Shown: piece by piece, positions 9,528-20,797 of the stretch
How positions within the stretch are numbered: the stretch's first letter is position 1
Layout: each line of letters begins with the position of its first letter
NCBI GenBank assembly: GCA_006503475.1
Contig: RSEH01000077.1
Span: forward strand, 1-64,000
Length of the DNA stretch: 64,000 nt
Source: Stentor roeselii
Taxonomy: Eukaryota; Ciliophora; Heterotrichea; Heterotrichida; Stentoridae
Reading direction: 5' to 3'
Notes under the pieces: generated by a model
The model's database searches: none
Told to the model about the DNA's origin: nothing
What the model saw: only the letters and a program-made list of their open reading frames with translations
Position numbers and translations under genes: made by a program

Positions 9528-12500
9528 ATTTATAAGGAATTTTAACCATACATTTTAATGGTATCGATTAATCAAATGCTTTTGAATTTTTTAAAGAAAT
9601 TGGAATATAATTTTTTTTTAAAGGTCTTAAAGTTAAAGTTTTAAGGAAAAGGTTGGAAGGATTAGGGGATTGGATGGTATTCTGTGAATTTTTAGAGACT
9701 AAATAGCATATTAGACCAAAAATATGATGCCAGATTTGTAAATTTCCATTTATATCAAATTTTATTATATTTTAATATGAAAATTAGCCAAATTTAATTA
9801 TCGAACACTTTATATACCTTCGAAATTCAAAGATATTAACTATTGACTAAAATTTTTGTCGAAAAACTGAATTTAGGGTTAATTTAGATATAAATCTTTA
9901 ATATTTCTTTTTAGATTCATTCAAGATTCCTTGGGTTATTTTTAGGAAAAAGTCACTATATGAGAGATTCACGTGTAATATGAATATATCCTTCTATAAG
10001 ATTATGATCCAGCTTGAACTGATTAGAGTAAATCCAAATGATAATCAGAATTTTGATAAAATTCATGAAAGATTCAAAGGATTTGAATGATATTAAACAC
10101 TATAAGTCGCTTTATATATTTAAATATCAGCTTTATATTTGACTTGGATATAAATATTCGATAATCTTAATATATCTGCTTCTAGACTATCTTTTAAGTA
10201 ATAATTCTTGATTCACCATTTTTCCATAGTACTCAAATCTAAATAGCTTGTAAATTTAACCAATATGAAAGGAATACTTATAAAAATTTGCATATAATCA
10301 AAGGAATACTTTTTGGAAATTTATAAGTAATATTGAACTTAAATAATCCTACATATAATAAATCGATTTATAATAGTTGAGACTTTGTATATTATGCTTA
10401 TTTATCCATTTAAAAAGGATCTAATAAAACCTGATCAAAATCTCTATAATCAATGTATAAACTTCTCCTTGCACTCTCTTTAAAAAAACCTTATAATATT
10501 TTGATGCGTAAGCTCCTTTCACCAGTTAAAGCCCATTTTCGATATAGAGTATGAATCCAAAGTGAAATCTAAAAAAGGATTTATGGTAAAAATGTTAAGA
10601 TTTAGTATAATCTAGGATTTCAGTCAACACAAAACGATGGCCTGACACATTTTTGCATTTCAAGTGGTAATGATACAATTTCCATAAGCATTTTGTAATA
10701 GCTACCCAAGCAGGTGAAGCATTTTAACAACGAGCTTGCACAGATCTTACCCTTATTTAAAAAAGCGTTGAATTATTAATCAAAGACACAATATAAATAC
10801 CATAGAAATGCTTTGGGGCAGGGGAGGATATAGTTCAATCATAAACGATATCATCGTCGAAATTTAAAAAAACCTGAGAGCAGTAAAGCTTTTTAATGAA
10901 GCCATCTGATTCACATATGGTGTGTTTGATCCGTCTGAAGTACATTTTGTAAATAAGTCACAATAAGCAAGCCTCAATTTAGATGCACCTGTATTCGCAA
11001 ATGAACATGATGTTTGGGAAATTAATTAAAATCATCAAATTTATCAAGGTAAACAGCATTCTGTTTAATCCAAGTGCAATGTAGCCTCACATGATTGCAC
11101 CTCAGTCAAAGGCAAGGGATTAAAATAGGTGCAAATATTTTGTTTACTTATGCCGAAGGTAAAACACCTCCAGGCTTACACTGAGTGCTACGCTTAAAAT
11201 GACTTAGGCTATGCAGGTATTTAATCTAAGCATTTAGGCCACCACAACATTATAAGGTCACAATTTTTACTATATTGAATGCACCCACCATTAAGTCTTT
11301 TTTCGAGCATATTGATGTCAGCACTACCTTAGCAGTAGTTGATGGAAGTCAGGAATAAACAGAATAGTCAAGACACTAGTGCTCGAACAGATTGGGAATC
11401 ATAGATACCACTGGTAACCCCTTATAAGTAACCCAAATAGTCCTCTGGTTTACAGTGAAATCTTAGGTATTTGCTACATAGTTAAAATATTCAAAGGATT
11501 ATAATTATAATATTCAATAAATGATTGATAAGTGCAGTATTAATAAAATTTCTAAGTGAGACTTGATTTATTTAACTATTGAAATGAGATATTTTTAGAA
11601 TATCTCCTTTATCAGAAACACGAAACTACTTAAATAGGCTAATTTTTTCACGAGATGATTTTACATTAATGAAAATTTCTTATGTATCTTTAATTTTGAA
11701 ACTTTTTTTGTTATGAATTCATATAAAATTTGTTCTTAAAGGCTTCACGAATCGATATAGATATTTTTTTCAAATTGCTTGCGAATTAAAGTTAGTTTAA
11801 TTATGGATATTTCAGCTGTCTGCAAAATTTTTTACTCTGTGCTTGAAATTGGTTTAAATAGTGTAATAGAGAACAATAAAATTTCATGTGAATTAATATG
11901 CAAAGGAAGATCATTAGACTGTATTTACATTCAACATAGTTAGCAGGCAAATATAAGTCGCTGAAAATTTAAAAATTTGTTCAAATTCCTTTCCATTATA
12001 ATTTTTAAATGGTTGTGGTATAAATTATAAAAGTATATTATTACCAATTTGACTTTTTGTCACACTTTGCATGCCTGATTTAAAAAGTATTGAATAAACT
12101 TTATATTCATTATTTCATTGATGGTGCAACCTGATATAGAATTTCTAATCTTTATAACTATATTCTTAAAATATATATATATATATGGGTATTTCGGATA
12201 ATAAAAAATTAATTGAATAGTTTTAGTTGTCACTAGTTCCAAAAGAATTAAAGTTTTTAATGTTTTTATCAGTGTCTTATATATAAAACAAATCATTTAG
12301 AGTCTCAGAAAAGGAACAATTTATCATTTCATTTAAAATTTAGACTTTCCATGAGCTTATTGACCAATAATTTAACATTTTTTAGGATTTTGTTTAAATC
12401 AACTTGCTTGAACATCCTAAATGAAGAATTTTAATTTTCTACCTCTTGCGTAATTTATGTTCATATCTGAACTTTGCTAAACCCATTAATGATGTATCGC

Positions 12501-13087
12501 TTATTTTTTTATGGAATTTCTATCTGAGCTCTAAATTTGATTGGTGTTGATAAAGAAGTGAAGTCCTCAGATCAGGGGGTTTCACGCTATAGAATTTTTT
12601 AATATTTCTATTTTTATTCTTTAATCTATAAGAAAATTCTGTGAAGAGTGATATTGTTGTTATATTTTTATAAATAAGGTATTATTTAATAAATAAATTT
12701 TATAATTTGTTTTTTATTCTGCTATCTGTTATTTGGTATTAAAACCAATTTTCGTTGAGTTTAAATCTCTTAATTTTATAGAATATTCATGCTTAACCTA
12801 ATGTCTTTGTTATAATCAGCTTATTTATTATAGATATATTTAAATCATTCAATGTGTATATCAAATTAGTGAATTTTAAAACTTACCTCTTAATCTAATA
12901 TTTTTTATTGAATTCTCAATTATTATTGAAAATCATTATTTGCAAAAGGGTTATTATTTTGGTTAAGTAATTCAAAGAAATATATGGGTTAATTTTAACA
13001 GTATAAACTAAATAATAAATCTTTTATTTCTCATATCAATAAATATAACCTATTAATAAAGTCCTTCTAATTCATCTCTGATTTCAT
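9528..13087. other. gene-poor AT-rich region
   Basis: Over 3.5 kb without a supportable gene, the longest such gap in the window. Most of it is extremely AT-rich with short poly-A/T runs and an (AT)n tract at about 12169-12186. A part at roughly 10500-11470 is clearly richer in GC and in CA dinucleotides and is treated separately. The 78-codon leftward frame at 12060-12296 is low-complexity Ile/Lys-rich and I do not accept it. Confidence 0.6.
10500..11470. other. GC-richer island of unknown nature in a gene desert
   Basis: This stretch stands out by composition from the flanking sequence on both sides. No frame is open in the standard code. If TAA and TAG were read as Gln, rightward frames of about 120 codons appear (for example 10910-11275 and 11203-11555), with phrases such as FDPSEVHFVN or LAVVDGSQ. 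Stretches of that length free of TGA are not rare by chance, so this is not proof of coding. It could be a structured RNA gene, an old gene remnant or foreign DNA. No terminal repeats were seen. Confidence 0.3.
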
Positions 13088-14694
13088 CTAAAGCATCTTT
13101 CCAAATATTAAGCTCATATAAATTGCCTTGAGCAATTCGGTATTTGTAAGCATTTTTTTCACTGAGTCTATCTCAGTTATTATCATTTCTCGCATATTAA
13201 ACTTAGGGCAGATAGGCTTCATCAACCTGGCAGATTCTACCAATCTACTCTTTGATTTTTTTATCTCATCTTCAATTTTATTCTCTAACATATCTTTATT
13301 TTTCAATTGATGAACGCAGGTCCCAAGTTTTGCTTGTTCGCAATTACATTTGATAAAATCTTTCATCATTTCCAAAATCTGCACTCTTTTAATTTTAGGA
13401 ACTTCAGATGACTGATAATGATTAGAAGCTAAGCAGTTGCATTCTGAGCACCTTCCATCATTAACTATCATCTGACAATCAATAAAATATTCAGTGTCAA
13501 TAACTTTATTTCGTTCAATTCTGCAATTTTTATGGCAAACATTCTTACAAATCAAACAAATTGTACTGTAGTATCTTTTTTTGTATAATAGACTTGATCG
13601 ATTTCGAGATCTTCTAAAAAATTAGAAATGCTCAAATTTTCATTAATTATTTTTTTTATCTTGTACATGAAATGAATGCAATCTTTTATCTTCGAGTAAT
13701 GCAATTTCGAATTGTTGTACTCTTTATACATGATTTCGTATTGGATTACATTTTTGTTCACCATCATCTCGATTTTTTCGAATATTTTAGATATTTCTGA
13801 ACATATCTTAAGCCAACTCTTTGAAATATCTTCGAAATTTTCAGTTATTTCGTCTTCGCTTAGATTAAAGATATCAAGGTCTAAGAAATACTCGCCATCT
13901 GGATTGAATGGAAGCCATTCAGACCTAAATAGTTTTTTTCTCTTTGGCGAAAAAGTGTAAACTACTAAAACTGAGTTCAAAAATTCTCTTGGAATAATAG
14001 TTGACAGTCTGTTTAATGAATTTTTTAGAGATGGATCTAGTCTTGCCTGAGTTGAGTTAACAAGGTAAATTATTCCTGCCAGTTCGCAAGATTCTCTGGC
14101 AAATTTTAATATTTTATTAATATTAAGATTATCTTGTTCAAATCCATTCTTATCAGATACTCCTGGATTATCAATAATTTCAATGTTATTTTTCAATTTG
14201 TAAGAGGTGCAATCAGTATTAACACCTAGATCTTCAGTAATTTTCTCAAGGATAGGATCAAGTTTATTTATGTTTCTCGTATTAAAGTTAATTAAGTGAT
14301 ATTCTGTATCTGATATATAAAAAAAATTTCTGGGATTCCTTTTGTATGAATAATTAATTACTGCATTAATAAATGTAGATTTTCCGTGGCTTGATTGTCC
14401 AATAATTATAACTTTCTTTTTAAGTATTTTGTGGATTTTTTTCATTGGAAATGACTTAGAAAAATTATCAGAAATTCTCATAATCATCTTTTTGGAAGTA
14501 GACTTATTTTCACATCGAGATTTAGTTTTGACAGCATCATATTGGGCTTCATTGAGAATATCGAGATTTTTTTTTTTTTTAATATCTTCGTTAGTTAATT
14601 CTGAATGTTTGTTGTTTTTTTCATACTGATCTAATGAAATCTGTGACTTATCACTTTTTGGGTGATTAGAGTAACAACAAATTCCATTTCCCAT
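13088..14694 (-). CDS. AIG1/septin-like GTPase with acylation signal and Cys-rich tail, apparently frameshifted
   Basis: The first frame (380 codons from an ATG at 14694) begins MGNGICCYSN, a likely N-myristoylation plus palmitoylation signal. It holds a P-loop GQSSHGKST near residue 98 and a switch motif DNPGVSD near 173, typical of AIG1/septin-like TRAFAC GTPases. It stops at a TGA (13554-13552) just after VQFV. The overlapping second frame (from about 13558 to 13088) continues CLICKNVCHKNCRIERNK and further Cys pairs. In fungal and fish members of this GTPase group, as I recall them, the G domain is followed by just such a CxxCxxxCHxxC tail, so the two frames are one protein. A one-base slip in the TTTG run at about 13560-13557 unites them. 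A 14-nt GT-AG string could also do it, but would delete the first Cys pair and lacks the A10 hallmark. Codon use is very AT-rich. Confidence 0.7.
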
Positions 14695-14989
14695 CTAAAA
14701 AATATTATTAAGAACTATTTTGAAAATATATAGGAATCATATTTAGGTATGATAAGCTTTAGTTTAGTTCATTTTAAGTTGCATCAAAGCTAATCATTAA
14801 GTATATTGTGATAATTTATTTAAATCTATGCACAAAACAACCGTTTTCATCTGAGTATCCTCAGTCAAAAAAGAATAAATCCATATATAATCATATATCA
14901 AATACATAATAAAATGCTTACGTTTCGATCAAATAATAGCATTTTCCAAAAATCCTCAACTAAAATAAAGTCTTAACTCATTCTTCAAA
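14695..14989. other. short AT-rich spacer
   Basis: Spacer between two leftward genes. I see no promoter-like motif beyond AT richness. Confidence 0.5.
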
Positions 14990-15349
14990 TTAACTACTAA
15001 AAAATGAGGGCAAAACAGGAATAAGGAAATTATTGAACCTAGGAGGTGCAATAGCAACAAAAAACCCCTGAGATTGACGACTTTTCTTCACAATCTTATC
15101 AACTGACGGTAAAGTGACAGCCAAGGCGGTAGTTGAGAGACTGGGCTGCTTCGTATTATTAAGTTTTAAAGCTTCGACAGGACTTTGGCAATTGTCGAAC
15201 TGAACAAGACACTGCCTTCTTCCAAGGAATTTTATTCCTTCAATCCTTCCGAACCTGCTAAACAATGAATAAATTTCATTACTTTTGGTGTTCTGGCCGA
15301 ACCCATTCAAGATGACAGCCGAGTTTTCATCTCTGAATCGTTTCGCCAT
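14990..15349 (-). CDS. small single-RRM protein
   Basis: A 119-codon frame from MAKRFRDENSAVILNGFG. Residues about 11-75 fit one RNA-recognition motif: strand 1 AVILNGFG as RNP2-like, helix NEIYSLFSRFG, strand GIKFLGRRQCLVQF as RNP1-like, helix PVEALKLN. The remaining 40 residues are Ser/Lys-rich, then hydrophobic. The RNP1 aromatic positions are only partly kept, so RNA binding is inferred from the fold. Its start lies 160 nt from the divergent RING gene. A short 3' intron cannot be excluded, but the candidate GTAGTTAATTTGAAG lacks the otherwise invariant A10, so I keep the simple end. Confidence 0.7.
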   Translation of the reverse strand: MAKRFRDENSAVILNGFGQNTKSNEIYSLFSRFGRIEGIKFLGRRQCLVQFDNCQSPVEALKLNNTKQPSLSTTALAVTLPSVDKIVKKSRQSQGFFVAIAPPRFNNFLIPVLPSFFSS

Positions 15350-15509
15350 TATTATTCATCAATACTATTCTTTAACTCTTCAAGAAAAAACCTTGCATAA
15401 ACCTTTCGAAAAATTAGTAATTTCAAATATTTTTATTACCAACATGATAACTTAATTTAGTTATTTTCCAAGATATATATGATTAAAAGTTATTCATAAA
15501 AACGATAAA

Positions 15510-15890
15510 ATGAAAACCAATACAATTGTAATCCTTTCCGTTGCTTGTACTTGTTTTTTTGTGATTTTAGTCATCATTTTTTTCTATTATTTCGTGTTCA
15601 AAAAGCCGAATCGAGTCAACCCTGAAAGTGTTTATCAAGCTGTAGATGACTCGTCTATTGGCAGTATTTATGAGATTGCAATGCCACAGAGAGTGTTTGA
15701 TAGAAAGTCAGCAAAGAATCCTTGCTGCATTTGCTTTGAATCGTAATTTCCAGATAGTATCACTTATGGATCATTATTCAGAATTTTACCATGCAAGCAC
15801 TTTTTCCACTCAACATGTATTGAAGAGTGGGTGAATGAAAGGAGAATGAGTAGCACTTGTCCTTTATGCCTTCGACAAATATTTTTATAA
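15510..15890 (+). CDS. small membrane-anchored RING-H2 protein (probable E3 ubiquitin ligase), 2 exons
   Basis: The ATG at 15510 opens a frame that appears to stop after CCICFES. The stop lies inside a 15-nt intron (15743-15757); splicing gives a 121-residue protein. An N-terminal membrane segment ([20 protein letters not shown], residues about 6-28) is followed by a linker and a C-terminal RING-H2 finger that the intron interrupts: CCIC, then [14 protein letters not shown], then CPLC, giving the order C-C-C-H-H-C-C-C. Such proteins are type-I or tail-type membrane E3 ligases that recruit E2 enzymes. The substrate is unknown. Half of the zinc ligands exist only after splicing. Confidence 0.88.
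15743..15757 (+). other. 15-nt intron inside the RING-H2 finger
   Basis: GTAATTTCCAGATAG, A at position 10. Splicing joins CICFES to [17 protein letters not shown] and completes the RING ligands. Confidence 0.95.
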
Positions 15891-16063
15891 GTTTTTCTTC
15901 TAAGGCTGCTGATTCTAAAACCACGATTCCATTTTCATCTAACATAAGGTTAATTTTAAGAAACTCATGGTTTTCTAATATAAACTATTTTTTCTAACTC
16001 AAACTGAATTTTCAATTAAGCTTTTCGAGTAAATCTTTAAATTACTAATTATCCAATTAAGCC

Positions 16064-19000
16064 TTAATCATCGTTTTTTTCATTTCTTGAACTTTTACGA
16101 CTTGACTCCCTGCTGGCCTTTTTGGGTTCATCACTGCTCGAACGCGATTTTTTTCCAGAACTTTCTCTTGAATTACTTCGTCTTTCATCACTTCCATCCT
16201 TATCCAATATTTCAGTTTTTTCCTTTAAAATTCCAGTCATCAAATCAAGTCCTTGAGTTTTAGATTCTTCGATTTTTTCCTCATTTTCAGACATTTTCGC
16301 GTCGTTAGGACTTTTCTGACTTTTAAGAACATTTTTCAATAAACCTGAACTTTTCACCTTTTTCGGCTCTGGGTTCATTTTTTTTAGTTTAACTTTCAAA
16401 GTGTTTAACGGTAAAATTATCTCGAATTTCACTAGAAACTCTTTAAGGAACTCGGCAGGTTCGCTTGAGGAAAAGTTGTCTTTTGAACGAAAGGCGAAGA
16501 TTCCTAAAGAGTTTTTAAAGTCTTCAAAAGGAAGAGTTTCATTTGTCCTTTTTTTCGTGAATGATTTAAAAATTAACAGGGTCTTGTCTTGTGGCACCAT
16601 TGAGTAGATGTTGAACTGACTGCAGAATTTGTCGAACATTGTCCAAGGAAGCGAGGCATCTTCAGGCATTTCTTTTCCTAAGAGGTTTAAGTAGAACGTG
16701 AAGATGCAGTCAAAGTTCGGATTCAAACTGTTTAAGTAATTTTTTACCTGAATATTATTCAAAAATTGCCAATCATTTGACTTACCTTCACTTTTCACGT
16801 CCTTAGCTTTGTTTTCCTTCATCCTTTCAATACCAGCAAGTTTCCTTTTTTCAAAGATTTCTTTTTCAGCTAAGGCTTTTTTAATTTCCTCTTCTTTCAT
16901 CTCTAAAGCTTTTTTTTTCTTTTCCATTAAACTTGCCTGGTACCTTTCCAAGTTTCTTTTCTTGGCCTCTTCAAGTTTTTTCAAGTCCTCACTTTCATTT
17001 TTTTTCCTGTTTTCCTCTTCCTTCAACTTTTTGCTTTCCTCATCTTTTTTCTTAGCCCATTCACTGATCATCTTAGCCTTTTCTTCTTTATCTCTTCGAT
17101 GTTTAAGTTCCTTTTCCTTTTTCCTGCTTTCTTCTAAAGCGATTTCAGCCTTTCGTCGTTCCTCATCTTTTCTGAGTTTTTCAGCTCTTTCTTCCTTGGC
17201 CCTGTTGAGTTCTTCTTGAAGTTGTTGTTGTCTGAGTCTTCTTTTACGATCTTCTTCAGCTTTCTTCTGGTCTTCTTCTTTTTTCTCCATTTCACGTTTC
17301 TGCTCGAATTTCATGTCCTGAGCCCCTGCCTTGGGTGCCCTGTTGATGACCCTTGTTAATTTAAGCTGAACTGAATGTAGAACATCTTCTAAGAGTGAAG
17401 CGCATTCTTCCATAGTCTCCTTGTCATTCGGACTGGCATGAGCCAAGCAGAACTTCAAAGTAGGAGAAAGTTTCACAACATTCGTGGAAATCAAAGTAGC
17501 TTTAATTTTTTCTTTACTTTTCTTGTCATTCAAGGTGTTTTTCTCTTGTTTTTCCTTTTCTTCCCTGGGAATTTTTTCCTTAAGTACTCCCTTGGCACGA
17601 AAAACATTGAAGAACTCGACTTGTGGTTCTAAGATATGAATTCCTATTTTTTCCAATACCGTATCTAAAATTTCGACAGAAATTTTAAAAGCTTTAGGAA
17701 TTTTCAGTTCTTTAGGGACTTTAAACGTGACTTTCAAGTCTTTATCAGTGATTTTTTTATAACCTTCAGGTAACTGGGTGTTAGGATCCTTTGCAAGTAA
17801 CTTATTCAAACTTCTTACGACGTCTTTATCCCCAGTCCCAGGGTCAGGCTCATCAAATAGTTCAGTCGACATGCCCTTCGCCCTGACCTGTTCCCTCATG
17901 AAATCAATGAAAAGTTTAATTGAAACAACTGGGGGGAGATGTGAGTAGTCCCTGTTTTTCTTGGAATAAGCGAAATAAGCGAGTTGGCAGAAGACTCCTT
18001 TAAAGCCTTCATAGTCGACGTAGTTTTGCTCAGCTTGTTTCGCGATTTTGTGGTTGTAAGTGCGCATGATTGTTTTTAACTCTTCTTTAGTGCAGAGCTG
18101 AGGGATTATGTTGTGGTCGTTTAGGATCTTTATGTACTCTGAGTCGGTTATTCGCTCTTTTCGCTCTGCGTGAGACTCGAACTCTGACTTGTTCTGAGCC
18201 TTTCGCGCGAAACCGGTTCCTGAGTATTTCTGGAAAAGGACTTTGAATACTCGGCTGTATTTGGTGAGGATCATTCGAATGCCTTCTTGAAGGTCTTCTT
18301 CTTGGATTTCTTTTAATTGGAAGTCTTCGGGATATGAAAGTAATTTACTTGCCAGGCCTTCTTCGTAAACGAGATTCGCTGATGATTGACTTCCGACTGC
18401 TTGCTCGAGTTTTCTGATTTCAAGTTGTTGCTTCACTTTTTTCTTTTGGAAGTCAAGAGCTTTTCGCTTTTTTTCTTCTTCTTCTCGGATTTTCTGGTCT
18501 TTTTCTTGCTTTTTTTTCTTCGCTTTTTCGATGTCACCAGCAGCTCGTTCCCAGGGAAAGAATGATTTTTTTTTGGGTAAAATAGACTTGCTGGAAGTGA
18601 CTGAAACTGGAACAAGAGCCAAAACTTTCTGATCATTTTTATCCAAAATTTTTTCCAATTCAATTTTTTCATTTTTTTCCTTTTCAACTTCTTTACTATC
18701 TTCAAAAAGTTCAGGGTTGTCTTCTTTAAACTGATCCATCATATCCTGTACATTACCAAGTAAGGCGAGAATAGAAACAAGTCCTCTGCAGTTCTGTTTG
18801 CTTGCGAGGTAATACGCGAAATTTAAAGGAAGAATAATTTCCTTTAACTTGCTGTTCAAGTCTTCTTGCCACTGCTGAGCGATCCAGCTGACCATATCAA
18901 AGACGCGATTTCTCTGCTGAAGACTTTCATTCAGTTCCTTTCTCTTCAAGCGACTGATATTAAGGACTTTGTGCTCAACGGACATGGCGAGTTTCAGTCC

Positions 19001-20704
19001 ATGTCTGGAAAAAACAAACAAGTAGTCTTGCATTGTTTCACTTTCAATGAACCGCGAGGATATATAAGTGAACGGCACTCCAGCAGCCTTCGCGAAAAAA
19101 GAGTCATTCAAGTACATCTTCCCCATCAAGTCAAGGAGTAAGATTCCTTGCTTTACTGATAGAAGTGGGTACTGGGCTAAAACAACGATAAAATCGTAGT
19201 CAAATACTTGTAAAGGCTCTTCAATCACCTGGACTCGCTTCACATAAGGCTCGACGATGACACTCACGGGCACCTGCTGATTTCTTCTAAAAATCTCTGA
19301 AAAGTTCGTCAAAATAATTTCTCTCAAGTCAACCACCGCAAAAACCTCGACCATCAAAAAAGTCAAAGTTCTATAAACGACCCCCGCATAGCTCGACCTC
19401 TGTTCAGCGAAGAACTCAAGCCACTGAAAAAGAACAGCAATAGACATGACTTCAATCAATCGATTTCCATCTCGACAGTTCCTATTAACAACAGCAAGAC
19501 TCGCATTGATTTCACTTTCACTAATTCTCGCATAAAACCTTTCAACAATATCTCGAATAAGGTTGAAGCCAAGAGTCCTTTGTTTAGAAACTGAATGATT
19601 TTCAGCTTCTTGAAGACTCAAGTCAAGCCAAGAACTCACGCATCCAGTTTCAAAGACCTCATCAGCGAGACTATCAATGAAGTAAGGAAAGAAACTAGAA
19701 ATAAGTGACAAGTACTCCAGCCGGTCCTTGCTCTGCGCCTGAAGCCTCAAAACAAGCAGGTCAAAAAGGTGTCCTTGGCCAACCTGCGCGAATAAGTCGA
19801 TCGCATGTCCAAGTACTTCTTCTCCATTCCTCCTAATTGCGACAAGACAAAGCTCAAGAACCGAGTCCTCATCAAACCACTTCCAGACATCGACAGAAGC
19901 CATGTTCAAGTCAAGTACAAGTCTTGAAATAACTCGAAAGGTCCACCCAAGGACTTCTGGATCTTTACTTAAAAACCCTGGCTTCAAGGCGTTCATTACA
20001 AACTGCAAAGAATCTTCCTTCAACTCTGAAACAACGAGTTCTGAAAGTTTTTCAGCTTCTGAGTAAACTTCTGAAAGCCAAACTCGCACAGGGTCAAAGT
20101 CGCCTTTGAGTCCTTTGGCGACGATATGTGCCAGGTACTTGCAACCTTGTGCCAAAAGACCTATTCCTTGCTTGGGGCGAAGGGAAAAGTTGCGAACGAA
20201 TGAAAGGATGAGGAACTCGAGACAAGACTCAGAAGACTGAAGCGACTTCTGCTCGTCTAAAGAGTCAAGTTGAAGGCCACTGTCTTTCACTTGTCGACTC
20301 TGATGGCTTTGAAGACTTTTTCCTTGTTCGGCTTCGAAGATTTGAGTTAAAACTTCAGTCAACATTTCACGGTCACCGGCGATTATCAGGCTTTTTGTGT
20401 CTTGGTCGAGAGAAATGTGAAATAATGACAGTGCCTGGCTTAGAATGTTCCAGTTGTAAAGACGAGCTGCTGGAGTTGAAGCCTTTTTTAATGTGTTGAT
20501 TTCTGCCATTGGAGTCATTAGACGATCTTGCTTGTTCTGAGTATCGGTTACTTTTATTCCGTTTAAACGCTTTAGAAGTTTCGTGAAACCTACTCCGGAT
20601 TCAAATGAGGATAATAGGTCTTCTGGAAGCTCAGGCTTTGATGAAGGAAGGGTGAAGAGGTTTGTTGAACGAAGCCAGGAATAAATGTTTTCTGGGATTT
20701 CCAT
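16064..20704 (-). CDS. giant CH-like, helical-repeat and coiled-coil protein (probable ciliary/cytoskeletal)
   Basis: An unbroken frame of 1546 codons, the longest in the window. Residues 1-125 (IYSWLRSTNLF, then GVGFTKLLKRLNGIK) resemble a calponin-homology-type fold. About 155-640 is alpha-helical with a HEAT/armadillo-like rhythm. A charged linker near 690-740 is followed by a helical domain at about 800-1060. A long Lys/Glu coiled coil occupies about 1110-1310, then comes a compact helical domain at 1320-1450, and the tail is rich in Ser, Lys and Glu (KKSRSSSDEPKK). This plan (CH-like head, helical repeats, long coiled coil) suggests a microtubule or basal-body protein, but I do not recognise an orthologue. 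The 5' flank is C-depleted on the + strand (G-depleted on the sense strand) and holds an 18-bp direct repeat. Confidence 0.82.
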   Translation of the reverse strand: MEIPENIYSWLRSTNLFTLPSSKPELPEDLLSSFESGVGFTKLLKRLNGIKVTDTQNKQDRLMTPMAEINTLKKASTPAARLYNWNILSQALSLFHISLDQDTKSLIIAGDREMLTEVLTQIFEAEQGKSLQSHQSRQVKDSGLQLDSLDEQKSLQSSESCLEFLILSFVRNFSLRPKQGIGLLAQGCKYLAHIVAKGLKGDFDPVRVWLSEVYSEAEKLSELVVSELKEDSLQFVMNALKPGFLSKDPEVLGWTFRVISRLVLDLNMASVDVWKWFDEDSVLELCLVAIRRNGEEVLGHAIDLFAQVGQGHLFDLLVLRLQAQSKDRLEYLSLISSFFPYFIDSLADEVFETGCVSSWLDLSLQEAENHSVSKQRTLGFNLIRDIVERFYARISESEINASLAVVNRNCRDGNRLIEVMSIAVLFQWLEFFAEQRSSYAGVVYRTLTFLMVEVFAVVDLREIILTNFSEIFRRNQQVPVSVIVEPYVKRVQVIEEPLQVFDYDFIVVLAQYPLLSVKQGILLLDLMGKMYLNDSFFAKAAGVPFTYISSRFIESETMQDYLFVFSRHGLKLAMSVEHKVLNISRLKRKELNESLQQRNRVFDMVSWIAQQWQEDLNSKLKEIILPLNFAYYLASKQNCRGLVSILALLGNVQDMMDQFKEDNPELFEDSKEVEKEKNEKIELEKILDKNDQKVLALVPVSVTSSKSILPKKKSFFPWERAAGDIEKAKKKKQEKDQKIREEEEKKRKALDFQKKKVKQQLEIRKLEQAVGSQSSANLVYEEGLASKLLSYPEDFQLKEIQEEDLQEGIRMILTKYSRVFKVLFQKYSGTGFARKAQNKSEFESHAERKERITDSEYIKILNDHNIIPQLCTKEELKTIMRTYNHKIAKQAEQNYVDYEGFKGVFCQLAYFAYSKKNRDYSHLPPVVSIKLFIDFMREQVRAKGMSTELFDEPDPGTGDKDVVRSLNKLLAKDPNTQLPEGYKKITDKDLKVTFKVPKELKIPKAFKISVEILDTVLEKIGIHILEPQVEFFNVFRAKGVLKEKIPREEKEKQEKNTLNDKKSKEKIKATLISTNVVKLSPTLKFCLAHASPNDKETMEECASLLEDVLHSVQLKLTRVINRAPKAGAQDMKFEQKREMEKKEEDQKKAEEDRKRRLRQQQLQEELNRAKEERAEKLRKDEERRKAEIALEESRKKEKELKHRRDKEEKAKMISEWAKKKDEESKKLKEEENRKKNESEDLKKLEEAKKRNLERYQASLMEKKKKALEMKEEEIKKALAEKEIFEKRKLAGIERMKENKAKDVKSEGKSNDWQFLNNIQVKNYLNSLNPNFDCIFTFYLNLLGKEMPEDASLPWTMFDKFCSQFNIYSMVPQDKTLLIFKSFTKKRTNETLPFEDFKNSLGIFAFRSKDNFSSSEPAEFLKEFLVKFEIILPLNTLKVKLKKMNPEPKKVKSSGLLKNVLKSQKSPNDAKMSENEEKIEESKTQGLDLMTGILKEKTEILDKDGSDERRSNSRESSGKKSRSSSDEPKKASRESSRKSSRNEKNDD

Positions 20705-20797
20705 TTATTTGTTGTTTGGGTTTTGTGGATGATTAATGAAGAATTTGAAATAGGATGGATTAAATTGTTGGAAAGATTGAAGAGATGTTGGAATATT

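Noticed and set aside
10500-11470. Reading the GC-richer island as a gene in a code with reassigned stops
   Set aside because: If stops are reassigned, any sequence becomes open; about 120 TGA-free codons are not rare by chance and two different frames look equally good. Kept only as an unexplained island.
12060-12296. 78-codon leftward frame
   Set aside because: Low-complexity Ile/Lys/Tyr composition, built partly from an AT repeat, no TATAA leader and no domain; expected by chance in such AT-rich DNA.
13544-13557. 14-nt intron joining the two GTPase frames
   Set aside because: All proven introns but one are 15 nt; this string lacks A at position 10 and would remove the first Cys pair of the expected tail.
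14982-14996. 3' intron in the RRM gene (GTAGTTAATTTGAAG)
   Set aside because: It has T at position 10, and both versions end at once with nearly the same protein, so no support for splicing.
16809-17219. 136-codon rightward frame inside the giant coiled-coil gene
   Set aside because: Ser/Phe-rich antisense image of a Lys/Glu-rich coiled coil; a mirror effect of codon bias, not a gene.
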